This document shows, in pieces, positions 12,231-25,304 of a stretch of DNA of 64,000 nt. Within the stretch, counting starts at the first letter, position 1. Each line of letters starts with the position of its first letter. The DNA comes from Batrachochytrium dendrobatidis JAM81 (taxonomy: Eukaryota; Chytridiomycota; Chytridiomycetes; Rhizophydiales): positions 298,535 through 362,534 of the forward strand of contig NW_006281100.1 in assembly GCF_000203795.2 (NCBI RefSeq), in the 5' to 3' direction. Under the pieces are notes generated by a model. It saw only the letters and a list, made by a program, of their open reading frames with translations, did no database searches and was not told the DNA's origin. A program made the position numbers and the translations under genes.

Positions 12231-13227
12231 ATGGGAAATAGTTTAATGAGTTGACGCATGTTTTAAATTCCAGATCTGGATTCTATTGTTGCCAGTCTGT
12301 TCAGCAGAATGTGATCTAAGATCAACTATACTGAAAATTTAGACTTGTTACCATGCATCAAAGTATATATTAGAGTGCCTAGTCAAGCTACTAGTAAAAG
12401 TTTAAACTATTGGTATGACTTGCAGTAGGTGTTGATAGGGCAGATCATCACATTGGTAATCTGATGCCAGTACAACCCATCTGAATCACTAGTCCAGTAT
12501 TGATTGTACATTGACAGCTTCACTCGTTACAGGCAAAGAATGATGTTCTACTCGGCATGTTTAAAGTATATATTCTTGACCAACATTGTATACGATGGTG
12601 TTGTCAACCGAATAGACAATAGTATACTAGATTTGACAAATCAAATTTACAGTTGGCAACAATGGAGATGGAACTGAGTGGAAAAATAAGAAACTGTCAG
12701 TAACTATCAGTGTGCATCATATGCTTGAAGTATTTGCATAAAATCTATTCAACCGCACAAGAGTGTGGTAGTGTTTTGGCAATGTTTTGCAAATATCGGT
12801 AGACTGCTGATTTGAATGGCAAAATCAACGATTACTCGTGTATCGCGATCAGTCTGCTGAACAGTCTGTTGAACAGTCTGTTGAACAGTCCGTTGCTCTT
12901 CTCAATCCAAGACAACGCTTTTTTTGATCCTATTCTGACACGAGCCTCATCGCTCCATCTATACAGTCTGTACGCCAACTTAAACCAATCGGATTTTATA
13001 AGCGGTGATTCAAGCTTTAAAAAACTAAACTGCTTGATGTCATGCTTTCAAAGCAGATTGAAATTGAGTTGAAATATAAATGTTTTTTCTACTCATTCCT
13101 TGTCTTTAGCTGTGAGCCAGAACCCGTTTTAGAAACAAAGTAAAATATTGCCAGATTTGGTCTTATGAGATTGTCATCTAAATACTATATTGAATTCTTG
13201 TCTGTATAACTCTTAGCGTTTGAACGA
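12231..13227. other. 1-kb intergenic gap upstream of pyruvate carboxylase
   Basis: No supported gene. It must contain the 3' UTR of EMC6 and the promoter of the carboxylase gene. At 12850-12893 a 12-nt unit, AACAGTCTGTTG, is repeated three to four times in tandem with small changes. No good spliced coding structure was found on either strand. Confidence 0.5.
12850..12893. repeat. 12-nt tandem repeat (about 3.5 units)
   Basis: The unit AACAGTCTGTTG, itself partly palindromic, is repeated head to tail, with the outer copies diverged. It lies about 340 nt upstream of the pyruvate carboxylase start. Confidence 0.7.
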
Positions 13228-16200
13228 ATGCCCAATCCACGGCGGAAATCTACGCAGTCCAGGTCGACTGCCAAACAGGCTAATAGTGATTCGGTCACTT
13301 CAAGTACTGCGACCAGTCCAACTGCTCATTTATCAGTCGATCATGGCAACACACACACGCTATCTTCTCCAGGCAGTGTCAACAGTACGAAAAGTGCAGC
13401 TAGCATTAACAACCTCTGGGGCAGTCGGTCTGCTATGGATATCTTTGGTGGTCCTGATTTCGAACCCATTACTCCACAAACAATGCATATGAGTGCAATG
13501 CATGACGATTCGCATGTGCCTATGCAGAAACCTGTTCTTGTCGCTAATCGGGGTGAGATTGCTATTCGCTTGATTCGCTCTGTCCATGAGCTTGGACTCA
13601 AGGCTGTTGCCATCTATTCCCATGAAGACCGCTTGTCCATGCATCGATACAAGGTATTTATATGTACTGATGTGGAGTGTTGCGCAAGTATTTTAAATCT
13701 ACAGCGAGTGATGAACACAATAAATATGTTGAGGCTGACAATGGGTTGGATTCGTTGATCGTATGACCCACTTCAATACGCTTGTAATGACTTGTGATCA
13801 TGCTTGGCTATATTTAATCTTGAATTTGTTTCCACTACGAAAATCAACTGTTTGGTTTCATTCCCATAGACGTGGCTAAAGCTACCAAAATCTCTATATG
13901 GCTTAGTCGTCTAGTATTATTCATCAACTCATGATGATTTTACATGGTCGGATGCTTTGTCCACCATCAGCATCTATTTCTTGTCATGTCGTTTCATGCA
14001 TTCATGAAAGATCACTTGCCGCTTTATTTCCAGCAACTACCTTCAAACTACAGATTGATGTTAAATCTTTGCTAATCTCATACTGTACACACTGATTATA
14101 GGCTGACGAGTCGTTTCAGATTGGTGAACAAGGCACTTACAGTCCCGTCGGAGCCTATCTCGCCAGTGAGCGTATCGTTGAAATAGCAAAAGAATGTGGC
14201 GTTGCTGCTATCCATCCAGGTCACTGAGCATTTTGTCTTTTAAACCTCTGGGCATATTTGCTATTTCTAATCAGTTTTGCATATTTAGGTTACGGATTTC
14301 TTGCAGAAAATGCTCAGTTTGCAGAAATGGTTGAAGATGCTGGTATTGCCTTTGTTGGCCCTCCACCAAAAGTAATTGATGCGTGCGGCAACAAGACCAA
14401 GGCTCGAGATCTAGGTAATTTAGTTGTTCAACCATTTTTACTATGTTGTGAAATAGACTATTTACTGACATCCGCTATTCAACATTGTCTAATCATAAAT
14501 TAGCCATCAAGGCTGGTGTTCCGGTTGTTCCTGGATCAGACGGTCCGGTTGAGACTGTTGAGCAGGCACAGGCGTTTATTAAAAAATACGGTCTTCCTGT
14601 TATTATCAAGGCTGTCATGGGTGGTGGTGGTCGTGGAATGCGTGTTGTCCGTGATATCGAATCCGTTCCTAATCTCTTTGAAAGAGCTAGATCAGAAGCA
14701 CTTGCCGCTTTTGGTGATGGTACATGCTTTTTGGAGCGATTCATTGAGCGTCCTCGTCACATTGAAGTTCAACTGTTGGCCGATACCTATGGTAATGTAG
14801 TTCATCTTTTTGAGCGCGACTGCTCTGTTCAACGTCGTCATCAAAAAGTTGTTGAAATGGGTCCAGCTTCTGATATTCCTGTAAGTATATTGTCTATATA
14901 CTTGGTTTACATGTTCGTGTGCACAATTTAACTTTGTTTTGTATGCATGTACATGTTGACTGCGATAGGAATCTTTGCGTCAAACTATTTTGAATGATGC
15001 TGTGAAGCTTGCCAAAAGTGTTGGATACCGAAACGCAGGCACTGCTGAATTCCTTGTCGATGCTCAAAACAACCATTATTTTATTGAAATCAACCCGCGT
15101 ATCCAAGTTGAGCATACCGTTACGGAGGAAATCACTGGAATCGATATTGTTTCATCACAGATTCTCATTGCTCTTGGTGCATCGCTCAAGGACCTTGGTC
15201 TTCTCCAAGAAGATATCAAACAGCGTGGTGTTTCAATTCAATGCCGTGTAACTACAGAAGATCCTTCGCGTGGATTCCAGCCAGACACTGGTCGCATTGA
15301 AGTTTATCGATCCCCAGGTGGTCCTGGTGTCCGAATTGATGGTGGTCCTGGCTTTTCTGGTGCAATCATCACACCACACTACGACTCTTTGCTGGCAAAG
15401 TGTACTTGCTCTGGTCGTACATTTGAGGCTGCTCGTCGAAAAATGCTGCGTGCTCTTACCGAGTTTCGTGTCCGTGGTTTAAAAACCAACGTTCCTTTTT
15501 TGATTCGATTGCTGATGCATCCTCAATTTGTTCAAAATAATGGCAAAGTGTGGACCACATTTATTGATGATACCCCCGAGCTATTTGAAAGCTCATCCAA
15601 GCGTAGTCGTGGCCAAAAGCTTCTTCACTATCTTGGCGATATGGCGGTCAATGGTAGTCGGATCAAAGGACAAGCCGGCGTGCCTCAACTTCAGGCTACT
15701 CCCATCTGTCCTTCATTACCAAATTTGTCCAAGGAAAACGCAAAAACTTTTTGTACCGAGGGCTGGCGAAATATCCTTTTGGCTGATGGCCCACAGGCAT
15801 TTGCCGATGCAATCCGTGCTCATCCAGGTACTCTGATTATGGATACCACCTGGCGTGATGCCCACCAAAGTTTGCTTGCCACTCGTGTACGTACAATTGA
15901 CATGGCTCGTGTTGCCAAAGTGACTTCGCATGCACTCAAGAATTGCTTTGCACTTGAATGCTGGGGTGGTGCTACTTTTGATGTTGCCATGCGTTTCTTG
16001 TGGGAGTGTCCTTGGGAGCGTCTTAAGACTCTTCGTAAACTTGTACCAAACATCCCATTCCAAATGCTACTTCGCGGTGCCAACGGTGTTGGATACACTA
16101 GCTATCCCGACAATGGTACGATTTTAATCTTTGCTTCATCTGAAATGTATTTGTTGAGTTGCTTACATTTACAACTGTGCACCATTAGTTATTTATGAAT

Positions 16201-17789
16201 TTTGCAAAAAGGCTCGTGAGTGCGGTGTTGATATTTTCCGTGTGTTTGATTCTCTCAATTATATTGAGAATCTCGAATTGGGTATTGATGCTGTTGTCAA
16301 GGCTGGCGGTGTTGCCGAAGGTGCCATCAGTTACACTGGCGATGTTGCCGATTCATCTCGTCAAAAGTATGATCTAGCGTACTACTTGGATCTAACTGAC
16401 AAGCTTGTCAAAGCCGGCATCCACATTCTTGCCATCAAAGACATGGCAGGTCTTTTAAAGCCCAAATCTGCCACGTTGCTCATTAGCTCCATTCGAAAAA
16501 AGTACCCCAATTTGGTTATTCATGTACACACTCATGACACTGCTGGTACTGGTGTTGCTAGCATGCTTGCGGCTGCTGAAGCGGGTGCTGATGTGGTGGA
16601 TGCTGCTGTAGATAGTATGTCTGGTGTTACTTCCCAGCCATCTATGGGTGCCATCATTGGCGCTCTGCGTGGTACTGACTTGGATCCCGGTATTCCCCTA
16701 GAAAATGTGCAAGCCATCAACAGTTATTGGGAACAGATACGCATGCTTTATTCCTGCTTTGATCCTAATATCAAGAGTGGTGATTCAAGCGTGTATCTCC
16801 ATGAAATGCCTGGTGGTCAGTATACTAATCTGCTTTTCCAAAGCCATCAACTTGGTTTGGGTGAACAGTGGCAGCAAGTCAAGGATGCATACATTGTTGC
16901 CAACCGATTGTGTGGTGACATAGTCAAGGTCACTCCCTCTTCAAAAGTTGTTGGCGATTTTGCTCAGTTTATTGTGTCTCAAAAAATATCAGAAGCCGAG
17001 ATAATCAAACAAGCTGAAACATTGTCATTCCCTCAATCTGTTCTTGAGTACTATCAGGGTTATCTTGGCGAGCCACCATATGGTTTCCCTGAGCCATTGC
17101 GCACTCGTATTCTCGAGGCTCGTCGATTAGTCAAGATTGTTGGTCGACCTGGTAAAACTCTTCCGAGTTTCGATTTTGTATCGCACCGTAGTAACCTTGA
17201 GGAGGCTTGGGGTGTCAAACATGTATCTGACTTGGATGTGCTTAGTTCAGCCCTTTACCCCAAAGTATTCGACGAATTCAAATCTACGCTGGATAAATTT
17301 GGTGAACTGTCTTCACTTCCCACTCAATTTTTCCTTACTCCACTCAAAGTAGAGCAGGAATTCACCTTTGAACTGGAAAAGGGCAAAACCCTAATTGTTA
17401 AACTTGTTGCTATTGGACCCAAACAAGAAGATACTGGCATGCGATATGTTTATTTCCTACTCAATGGTGAAGCACGCATGGTTCATGTTCTTGATACGAA
17501 TGTTACTGTTGATGCCAGTGGAGTGGGTGGATCCAAAATGGCATCCCGTGCTAGAGCAGATCCATCGGACAAGTTGCAGATTGCTGCACCCATGAGTGGT
17601 GTGGTGGTTGAAGTACGCGCCAAAGCCGGTGTTGCTGTCAGAATAGGCGATCCCTTGGTTGTTATGAGCGCCATGAAAATGGAAACAATTGTTACTGCCA
17701 CCATGGCAGGAACAATTGAAGAAGTGCTCGTCAAGCCTGATGATTCGCTTAATGCTGGTGATTTGGTGGTTAGGATTGCAAAAGAATAA
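13228..17789 (+). CDS. PYC1: Pyruvate carboxylase
   Basis: Makes oxaloacetate from pyruvate, bicarbonate and ATP to refill the TCA cycle and feed gluconeogenesis. Six exons: 13228-13653, 14102-14219, 14289-14414, 14504-14880, 14969-16115 and 16189-17789, giving 1264 residues. Domains in order: biotin carboxylase from about residue 100 ([15 protein letters not shown], glycine-rich [10 protein letters not shown]), carboxyltransferase ([15 protein letters not shown], about 641), and the C-terminal biotin carrier with SAMKMETIV, biotinylated Lys about 1228. Fungal enzymes are usually about 1180 residues and cytosolic. The excess is an N-terminal Ser/Thr-rich extension of roughly 95 residues beginning [17 protein letters not shown]. 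The first intron is 448 nt, much longer than the others. Confidence 0.97.
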
Positions 17790-18554
17790 GACTGGACAAT
17801 TCGAGGATCTGTCGTAGCTAGGCTTGCTACTATAAATGTAAAATGCAAACGTTTCAATCGTAAAGTCCATTGATCACTATTGCTAATACGTTTTAGGTGT
17901 GGGGAATAACACTTGCTAAAAATGAAATGTTTTTCACTGGTGTGGTTTTAAAACAGGCTTGAGAAATCAAGTACGTGCAATATTATCTCATACTCGAACA
18001 GTAATGATGATTGTTTTTACATTTTTTGAAATCGTCATACATTGTACTTTACAGCTTTGACACCAGATTCATTCATTGCAATTCGTATTTGCATTTGACT
18101 GCTTTCAATCAAACTCTGTCGTATCCTAAACTCGGATATGTTTGCACTCTAACCAAAAAATAGTCATTCGGTCCTCGTTCAATGTTCTATTTTACGCGAA
18201 TACGACAAGGACTGACTATTCCAGTCAACAAGATACTAACACAAATAAGTTCAACCCTCCAAGAGTAAATCTGAAATTGAATGATCAGAATAGTTGATGT
18301 ACGGTTGTACATGTCAATGTACCCTGTAGAGTAAACATACAGCTGAAGTTTCGAGTTTAATTCAAACATATCAACTATCTATTGCAATCAATCCATTCCA
18401 CAATCATTGAATCAGTACCATATGAAACCCAAATGTAAATTATAATACTTTGTTGAATTGACAGAGCATAAATGCTTTGAGATATGTTGCCATATTCATC
18501 TGCAAGTTTTGTTCCGCAAATATATAAAATAAGTTTAAATTGTTTTAAAACCGA
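17790..18554. other. convergent intergenic gap with a repeat-end motif
   Basis: The gap lies between two convergent 3' ends. At about 18190-18212 it contains ATTTTACGCGAATACGACAA, preceded by AATGTTCT, which matches the terminal motif of the MITE-like family (compare 5874-5900). A clear partner end was not found, so this may be a decayed or truncated copy. No gene seen. Confidence 0.45.
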
Positions 18555-21500
18555 TCAAGGCGCAAAACACTGTCCACTCAATCGTGCCGGTTCAAAACTA
18601 TGAGTCATTGCAGCCGCTTCAGACACATCCTTGGTCAAATCTTTTTGAACCTGAAATGGGTTGCTATCATCTTGGAAAACAGACGGCTTGTCGATATCTT
18701 GTTTAGCACCACCAGTATTCGACTTCATCATACCAAAATCTCTAACTAGTTCCAGCAACGCTCCTTCAAATCCACCTACAGCAGTACCACCATCGTTTCC
18801 ACCCACATTTAGCCCATTCATACTCGCCATGACCAAACTTGTCTCGTGAGCCTGCTCGATTCTGTTGTAAAATTGCTCGGGAAACCATCGCATCAAAATG
18901 GTGTGTAGCCTAGACGCCGTTGTCTGCTTGATTGTAAACACTGGTGTTACCTTGCCTCTCCTCGATACAATTTTTTTATCAATGTGCACCGTGTGTGCTT
19001 CAGAAGCTTCTGCATCCGAGTCTTCATGATCAGTTTCGTCGTCTTCGGATTCAATCTCTTCAATGTCAGGCCCATCTTCATCCATTTGGTCTAAATCGCG
19101 TCCAGAAGTTGCCACAAGAGCATCAAGAAGCTGCTGAAATCCATCAACGGCATTCAACTCTGCCATAAAAGGGTTGTTGGCAACAGTGGCGTTGATTGCA
19201 AATCGTGGCATTGTACTGTATCGGTGAGATTTACGTGGGGTCGTAATAGGACTGTCATCATCGGATCCTAAATCTTCCAAGTTGCCAAGATCACCACGTA
19301 GTCGATTTCGTTTTGCTGCTACTTTACCTCCTGATGCAGTTGATTTTGATAAATTGGCCATAGCAACCGTAAGGGTTTTTTCACTTGTCGGAGTGGTGGG
19401 TGAAGATGATGAACCAGAGTTTCGTTTAATGGGAAAACTATCTCGACTAGTTTCAGACCCGCCTTTGTATTTTGAGGCAATTTGCCGCTTATTTTTGATC
19501 CGTGCAAGTGGAAAACTACTTGTGCCAATAGCATCACCAACTTCAAGAATATAACCAATGGCTTCCACAGCTGCCAGGCGATTTTTTGAATCCACCACAG
19601 TGGCTTCAAGGTACTCAAGCAGCACTGGTAAAATTTGTAAATTGACCAAAGCCCTAGAAAGATTGTATGAATTGTTAGTAACTTTTGCAATCAGGCAAAT
19701 CAAACAATGCAATCTACAAGCGTATATAATCTAATTATAAGCATGAAACAATGGTCATGACAACTTACTTTGTGACAGTTTCATCACGGTGAAATACAAG
19801 ATTACGCACACAATAGCAGGCTTCTACGCGCAACTCGGCATTATCACGCTGTCGTAAATGAGTAACAATACGCATGAAAAGAAGCTCGGTTTGACAGATG
19901 TTGAGGATATAGCTTGGCTGACTGGAAATATTTCCCACTACTTGCATGGCAAAAACTTGCAAGGCATCTCGACATGATTTAGGAAGCAGATGGTCCGATA
20001 GCAGACTGCTCATTTCATTGAGTAGACCGGCATCCACAATGTTCTAAACAGCAATCAAAAATGGGTTGGTGCTCGAGTAAAAAGCACGACCATTCAACTT
20101 ATAAGTATTTTTACCTGAACATGGATTGGATTTTTAGAGGATGAAAGATTAATTAAAGCCCGAAGAATAGGATGACTTGTAAGCATATTGTTCAAACTAA
20201 AATAATGAGTTTCACGTAAATCTGTCAGTTGAACTAGAAAATAATCAAATATTTTTCAGACAATATAGGCAGCTATTCAATCAAAGCCTTTGGGCTAGCC
20301 ACATACTGGAGAATGTCAATTAAACGAATACAAAGCTCCTTGGTAATCATACAGTCTATAGCGGGATGACGTCCAGATTGATGCAAAATTCGAGCAATTG
20401 CCCAACAACATTCTTTTAAAAGGTAAGGATCGCGCTCATTTAAAACCTGAGGTAGTGCTTCAAACGCTGGAGCCATCTACAAGATAGTTGTTACACAAAC
20501 ATAAAATCGATCAGATTCAATGGAATTCAGTGCACATGTTGTGAAAGTGAAGAGTTTATACCTGGTGCCAGTCTGGTTTGTATCGACACATATTATCAAC
20601 CACCCACATGGCAATTCGGAATGCCTCTTTACGACTAAATTCCTCATTAAACTCCCCTTGCCAAATTGTAAGAATTGCTGGAAGCGTGCCTTCTTGAAGA
20701 ACGCGATCTCTAAAGCCCTCGCGATCACCAACAACATTCCCTAGTGTCCATGCGGCCTGGGTATCAAATAGTTTATGATGAAAGGTTATTCATTGGTTAA
20801 TATCAACTGACAAGAATCAACAAAATGCTAGTCTATACCTGAGTTCGGATAGGGCCAGACCGATGCTTTAAAAGACGCACTATATGTGGCAAAAATCCAA
20901 GGTCCACAATTTTTGTTGTATGAGATGTTGGACCAGCTACCAATTCATATAAAAAGGTAAGAAATACATAAACAAAAAATATCAAACATTCAAAATACTT
21001 GTGGTTAATCAGACGTCAAGACACATTGAAAGTTTACCAGCAATATTTGTCAAAATCCAGAGGGTTTCAAACTATGATGAGCAATTTGGGTTTGAAAATT
21101 AGTACAGCCTATTCAATGCTCGTGGCACCATAAACTCAAGCTCTTAAAGGTGCGGAAAGACATAAAAGCATACCAACTCTGGTTCAGGCGTGTCGGGTTC
21201 CAAGTACCACATCAGCATATTTAATAAAGGCGATGCAATCAGTTGTTGTGCATGTGCTTCGCTTGCATCTATGCAATTGTGATTAAAAACAACAGATTGG
21301 TTAGTCGCAAGACTCGGTTAAAACAGTAAGTTTAAATCAAATAGATCATACACGTAAGATTGAAGTGTTTTAGTATTTACATCAACAGGCTAAAGGACAA
21401 ACAGTAATGGGTATACCTCCACAAACAAATTTCCGGATTTTACGAATAACTGGAAGCTTTGAATCGCCTGAACGACTTGCAAGACTTTCGTACCAACTTG

Positions 21501-22371
21501 CACCAGCATCTCCAAGAGCCTTTATTTTTAAAATACAATGTGATGTTGGTAAAAATCAGTCAGTACTCGAGTGGTTTATGAACATATATTTAGATAAACC
21601 GGTAGAACCCATAAGATACGCATGGTTGGATTCAGCGTAATGGATCACGCGCAAAAGAGGGTTTAGTTTGTATTAATCAAACAAATGTACGATACAGTTA
21701 GCAACTTAAACTCGTCATAAACGCGTGCAAGATGTTTGTTTCATGAGGGGTTGATATGCATGGTTGACGCCAGTTGAAATCAAGGCACTAGGGCATCTAT
21801 AGAAATGGTTACCAATCCAAATTCCTTAATAGAGCAGCAAGTGCATGTCAAGCTTCAATATGAAATGGCACATTCAACCAACACTCCAGATGCAGCATCT
21901 GGTCATTGGAGTTTAGTTGTGATATTAAATTTGTAGTATGAAGAGTTGTAATAAAAAACCCTAGTTGGTAGACTTTACCGAAATCGACAAGTCTTCGTGC
22001 ATATTGATGGCTTTCGTTTTTTGAATGAGCACTTCCAAGCCATCAGCATAGTCAGGCTTAGTATCTCTGCTTCTACGTCTAGGTTTAGGAGCTTCATTCG
22101 CAACACAATTAAGCATCACATCTTTCAGGTTAAAAGTCTTTGTCGGTAGTATGGCTGTGGAGAAGCGTACGGCAGAAGAGATGGGTGCGATAGATAGAGA
22201 TGGCATGGTTACAATGGTTGCGCCATCTATCACTAGTCTTGGCTTTGTCAGATTGGCTGCGGTAGTAACGGGAGTAAATGAAGTTGTCGTAGGTTTATCA
22301 GATTCAGAATGGTTGTTCAAGTCCTCATTGAGAGTAACTAGAGAGTCGGACTGTAAATTACTAATGGACAT
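18555..22371 (-). CDS. Armadillo-repeat protein, divergent importin-alpha relative
   Basis: Ten exons: 21979-22371, 21417-21519, 21174-21268, 21038-21071, 20839-20936, 20562-20756, 20307-20476, 20115-20196, 19769-20043 and 18555-19653. All phases agree, giving about 847 residues. The middle is a run of ARM repeats with importin-alpha hallmarks: LWILTNIAAG, AAWTLGNVVGD, CCWAIARILHQSG, LRALINLSS. The basic importin-beta-binding N-terminus is not evident; only a short KPRRRSRDTK cluster appears. The C-terminus carries a 300-residue extension with an acidic block (EIESEDDETDHEDSDAEASE). The shortest exon is 34 nt. The first exon and 459-nt first intron are the least certain part; the ATG at 22371 is the first in frame. 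It may be a nuclear import adaptor or an ARM scaffold. Confidence 0.75.
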
Positions 22372-22748
22372 TAATGGATGCGTCGCCGGAACAGTTTGGT
22401 ATTGTATGCTAGATAAGATTAGTTCCAATTCAGAGTTTGCTTATAAACTTTGAAAACTTGAGCATTCCATGCAAAATCAAATCAACTTTTTGACATTCCA
22501 AAAACCATTCTCGATCCGACTCTGAATGAGTTGATGACGACCATTTCAGACTCATTTTTCCATCAGCGTTCTATTCAATTCATCAAGAAACTGTCAGTCT
22601 GTATGGGACGGTTATTCTTCACGCTATTATAGGATTCAGGCATATTCGCATACCAACCATTTGATAATTCTTTCCTATTTGCAATCAAGCCAATTCATAT
22701 TCAGCTAGAGTTGTATCTTGATCTGCTCGAGTTCAAATAAACCACGCA
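22372..22748. promoter_or_regulatory. divergent promoter gap, ARM protein / orphan gene
   Basis: A 377-nt gap between two genes transcribed outward. It is A/T-rich with no recognisable motif. A TTG-started frame at 22428 extends the ARM-protein ORF upstream of its first ATG, so part may be 5' UTR or N-terminal coding. Confidence 0.35.
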
Positions 22749-23246
22749 ATGAAGACTGCTATCCATACGATTCTGAATACATTTGGATTAAATGATGATT
22801 TTGTGACTGCTGGATCGAACTTGGACTCGATATGGAGCATTGAGATTGAAAGCAAAGGTTGGTTTTAGATTGATTGTGGGTTGATATATAGTTGAGAACT
22901 CACACATAATTTGTGATGAACACTTTGAATAGTCGGCTCTACATCTTTTTCCCGACCACTTGTTATTGCTAGAGAAGGCATGATTATCCGTCTTGCTCAT
23001 TACACGGTGTCTACGTACGATGTTGAATATGATCCACTAGTCGAGTTTTTAGTTCAAGATGAATCATGGACAATCTTGTCAATCTATAGCCATGGAAGTG
23101 GAAACAGAGTAGTTGGAGAAACATTGACTGTAAAAGAAGCTGATGCTATTGTGACAGCATGGGCAAGCAGACTGCTAGAAACTGGTTATAATGATCCCAA
23201 TCAGGCATGCATTTCTCGCAAAAACCTAGTTCAATCAAAACTCTAA
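22749..23246 (+). CDS. orphan protein, 140 residues
   Basis: Two exons, 22749-22857 and 22933-23246, joined in phase 1 across a 75-nt GT-AG intron. The product starts MKTAIHTILNTFGLNDDFVT, runs through GSTSFSRPLVIAREGMIIRL and ends near NLVQSKL. It is soluble, balanced in charge, with alternating hydrophobic positions that suggest a small mixed alpha/beta domain. No signal peptide or membrane segment. I do not recognise the family. The donor gttggt is weak, so exon 1 could be wrong; exon 2 is the better-supported part. Confidence 0.5.
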
Positions 23247-23416
23247 ATGCATAACTGATTTGTATTGCTCAATCTACAACATCCTGTAATCAGTCGACTG
23301 AAAAACCTATTCATTTTATATAATTATCTCGATTCAATCAGTCTAATGTGACTATTCGGTAACGAATTAATATTACTAGTCATAACAGGAATGCTATCAA
23401 TAATATCGACAGTGGC

Positions 23417-24716
23417 TTAGTGTTGATGGTTTATTTTTGTCTTTTTGTGATCCGTATCCGAGTCAGCAACAGTTGTATTTTTAGCTAAAGCATCGACTGT
23501 AGATGCCAAATCTGGCATATTCTTTGATCTGTATTTATCCAGCTCATCGACTGATCGTTTTAATGAGATCGTTTGTTTATCCTTGTTTACAGTGTCTACG
23601 ACTGTGGGCTGGGGTGTCGACATGGCACTCTTTGCAGTCACTCTAGTATTTCTAGTCTTGATTAAGCCAACGGTTTTAATGGCGCGAATGTTGGTCGGTA
23701 AATACGACACTTTAGTTGGATTTTGAAGCCAAGGAATATGCACTTTGTTACAAGCCTGTTGAATAAGTTTATGAACCATTTCAAATCTCAATGAATCTGC
23801 CTGCCAAAAGAATGAAACCAAAACAGGGTTAGCAAGTCATAACATGAGTGATTTGCAGTACTACTACTTGCATGCTAATGACTCTAGTATAGTCACGGAT
23901 TCAAGTAACTTACTTTGATGCCCAATACACTAACACGCTTTAATCCAAGAGCTAATGCGAGTGTTTTTTCAGCCCCAGCAGAGAATGCACAGATCCAAAA
24001 GCGATCGCTACAGATAGCAGCCATGGTTGGCAAATGAGAATAGGTATGTGCAACAGGCATATCACCACGACATACAAAGATACATCCGAGTTGAGTAACT
24101 GGTACTGCTAATGCATCAGTGATTGGCATCGATTGAGCTGTTTTTTTGCTCTTGTTCAATATCTGCTTGTCAGCTTTCGATGCTTCCAAATGTGCTTTAT
24201 GTGCAATCATGCCTTCCAGTACTTTGGTAACATCATTGATTCCAACAACAAGATCTTCCAACGGTGCCAAGGCTGTAGAAATATCGACCAAAGAGTCCTT
24301 TTGCTCAATGTCTGTACTAGTATCGTTTTTTTTCAACTTGTGAGCTTTGGATTTGTGTTGCTGCTGCAGTTTTCTGCGATGAACACCTACAGATGAAGCA
24401 CAAGAGCAGAATTCTGTCAGAATCGACTTTTGTTGTGCATCGCTTGGATATGACCTGATGAGATCAAAACAAGGTAAATGAGTGTTAGGCTTAGTGTCTG
24501 CAATCAATGATTCTCGAGTACTAAAACCACATCAAGAGTCATGACATAAAAACTGAATTGAACTGACCAGTCAGTTACAAAAGGGGTTCCCAGAACATGT
24601 CTAAACACCTGTCGTCGGTCAGGAGCTTTGGCTCGAATTATCTGATTCTTGTTGTAGTTTTGTAATGATGCATCCAATGCAACTGTTGCGGATCTTTTGG
24701 TTGGCTTGGATGTCAT
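23417..24716 (-). CDS. POP3: RNase P/MRP protein subunit Pop3
   Basis: Three exons, 24568-24716, 23914-24520 and 23417-23800, give 379 residues. The N-terminus has the family motif DRRQVFRHVLGTPF. Near the C-terminus, IPWLQNPTKVSYLPTNIRAI parallels the PWL segment that closes yeast Pop3. The middle, with GCIFVCRGDMPVAHTYSHLP, fits an L7Ae-like RNA-binding fold as in human Rpp38. RNase P trims tRNA 5' ends and RNase MRP processes rRNA, both in the nucleus. The protein is about twice the yeast length because of a Lys-rich insert (about residues 80-150) and a basic Ser/Thr-rich tail. The first intron donor gtcagt is non-optimal, but it is the only choice that keeps frame. Confidence 0.72.
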
Positions 24717-24786
24717 TTGTCTGATTGTATGCAAAACAAGTTTAGAAAAATCAAACTCAATCTTTAAAGCATTATGCTTTAGCATA

Positions 24787-25215
24787 TATAGTCATATTCA
24801 CGTAACATAAAGTATTTATCTTGCCATGAGTTTGTTATTGAAAACATTGATTGTATATGCAACAAGTGAATATATAACACAACAATGGCATTGAAAAAAC
24901 TCTGTTGTGTCCTAATATCAGATGCGTTCGCGTCTAGTTTAAGAGAATATTGCAAGAATGCAATCGTTATTTCCATGATGTTCATCCAATATCATAATAC
25001 TCGATTTGAATGGAATGAGAAATGAGATTGAAAAGATGTGGAATGTATTGGGACAGGAATCTGAACATTCGCACTGTATTTTTGTGCAAGAATGAAGGAC
25101 AAACTCCAACAAACTAGAGTTCAGGAAACACAATATTGACCAGTAAGGTGTTGTGAACTGACACTAATCATTCAATAAAACTAGCTGTTTATTTACTGTT
25201 TCACTTTATGTGAAT
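24787..25215. mobile_element. MITE-like repeat, copy B
   Basis: The left end carries AGTCATATTCACGTAACATA. The right end, reverse-complemented, carries TTTACAGTCGTATTCACATA. The interior (24982-25215) is clearly related to copy E (50257-50475): both contain segments close to GGGAYATATTGAAACAGGAA and a run like ACAAGAATGA. It fills most of the gap upstream of POP3. Confidence 0.6.
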
Positions 25216-25304
25216 ACGACTGTAAATCTAACAAATCAGGTTTTTAAATAGTTTATTGTAATAAAATAAAGATGGTACGAATACAGTTGAAGCTTGTATA
25301 TAAA

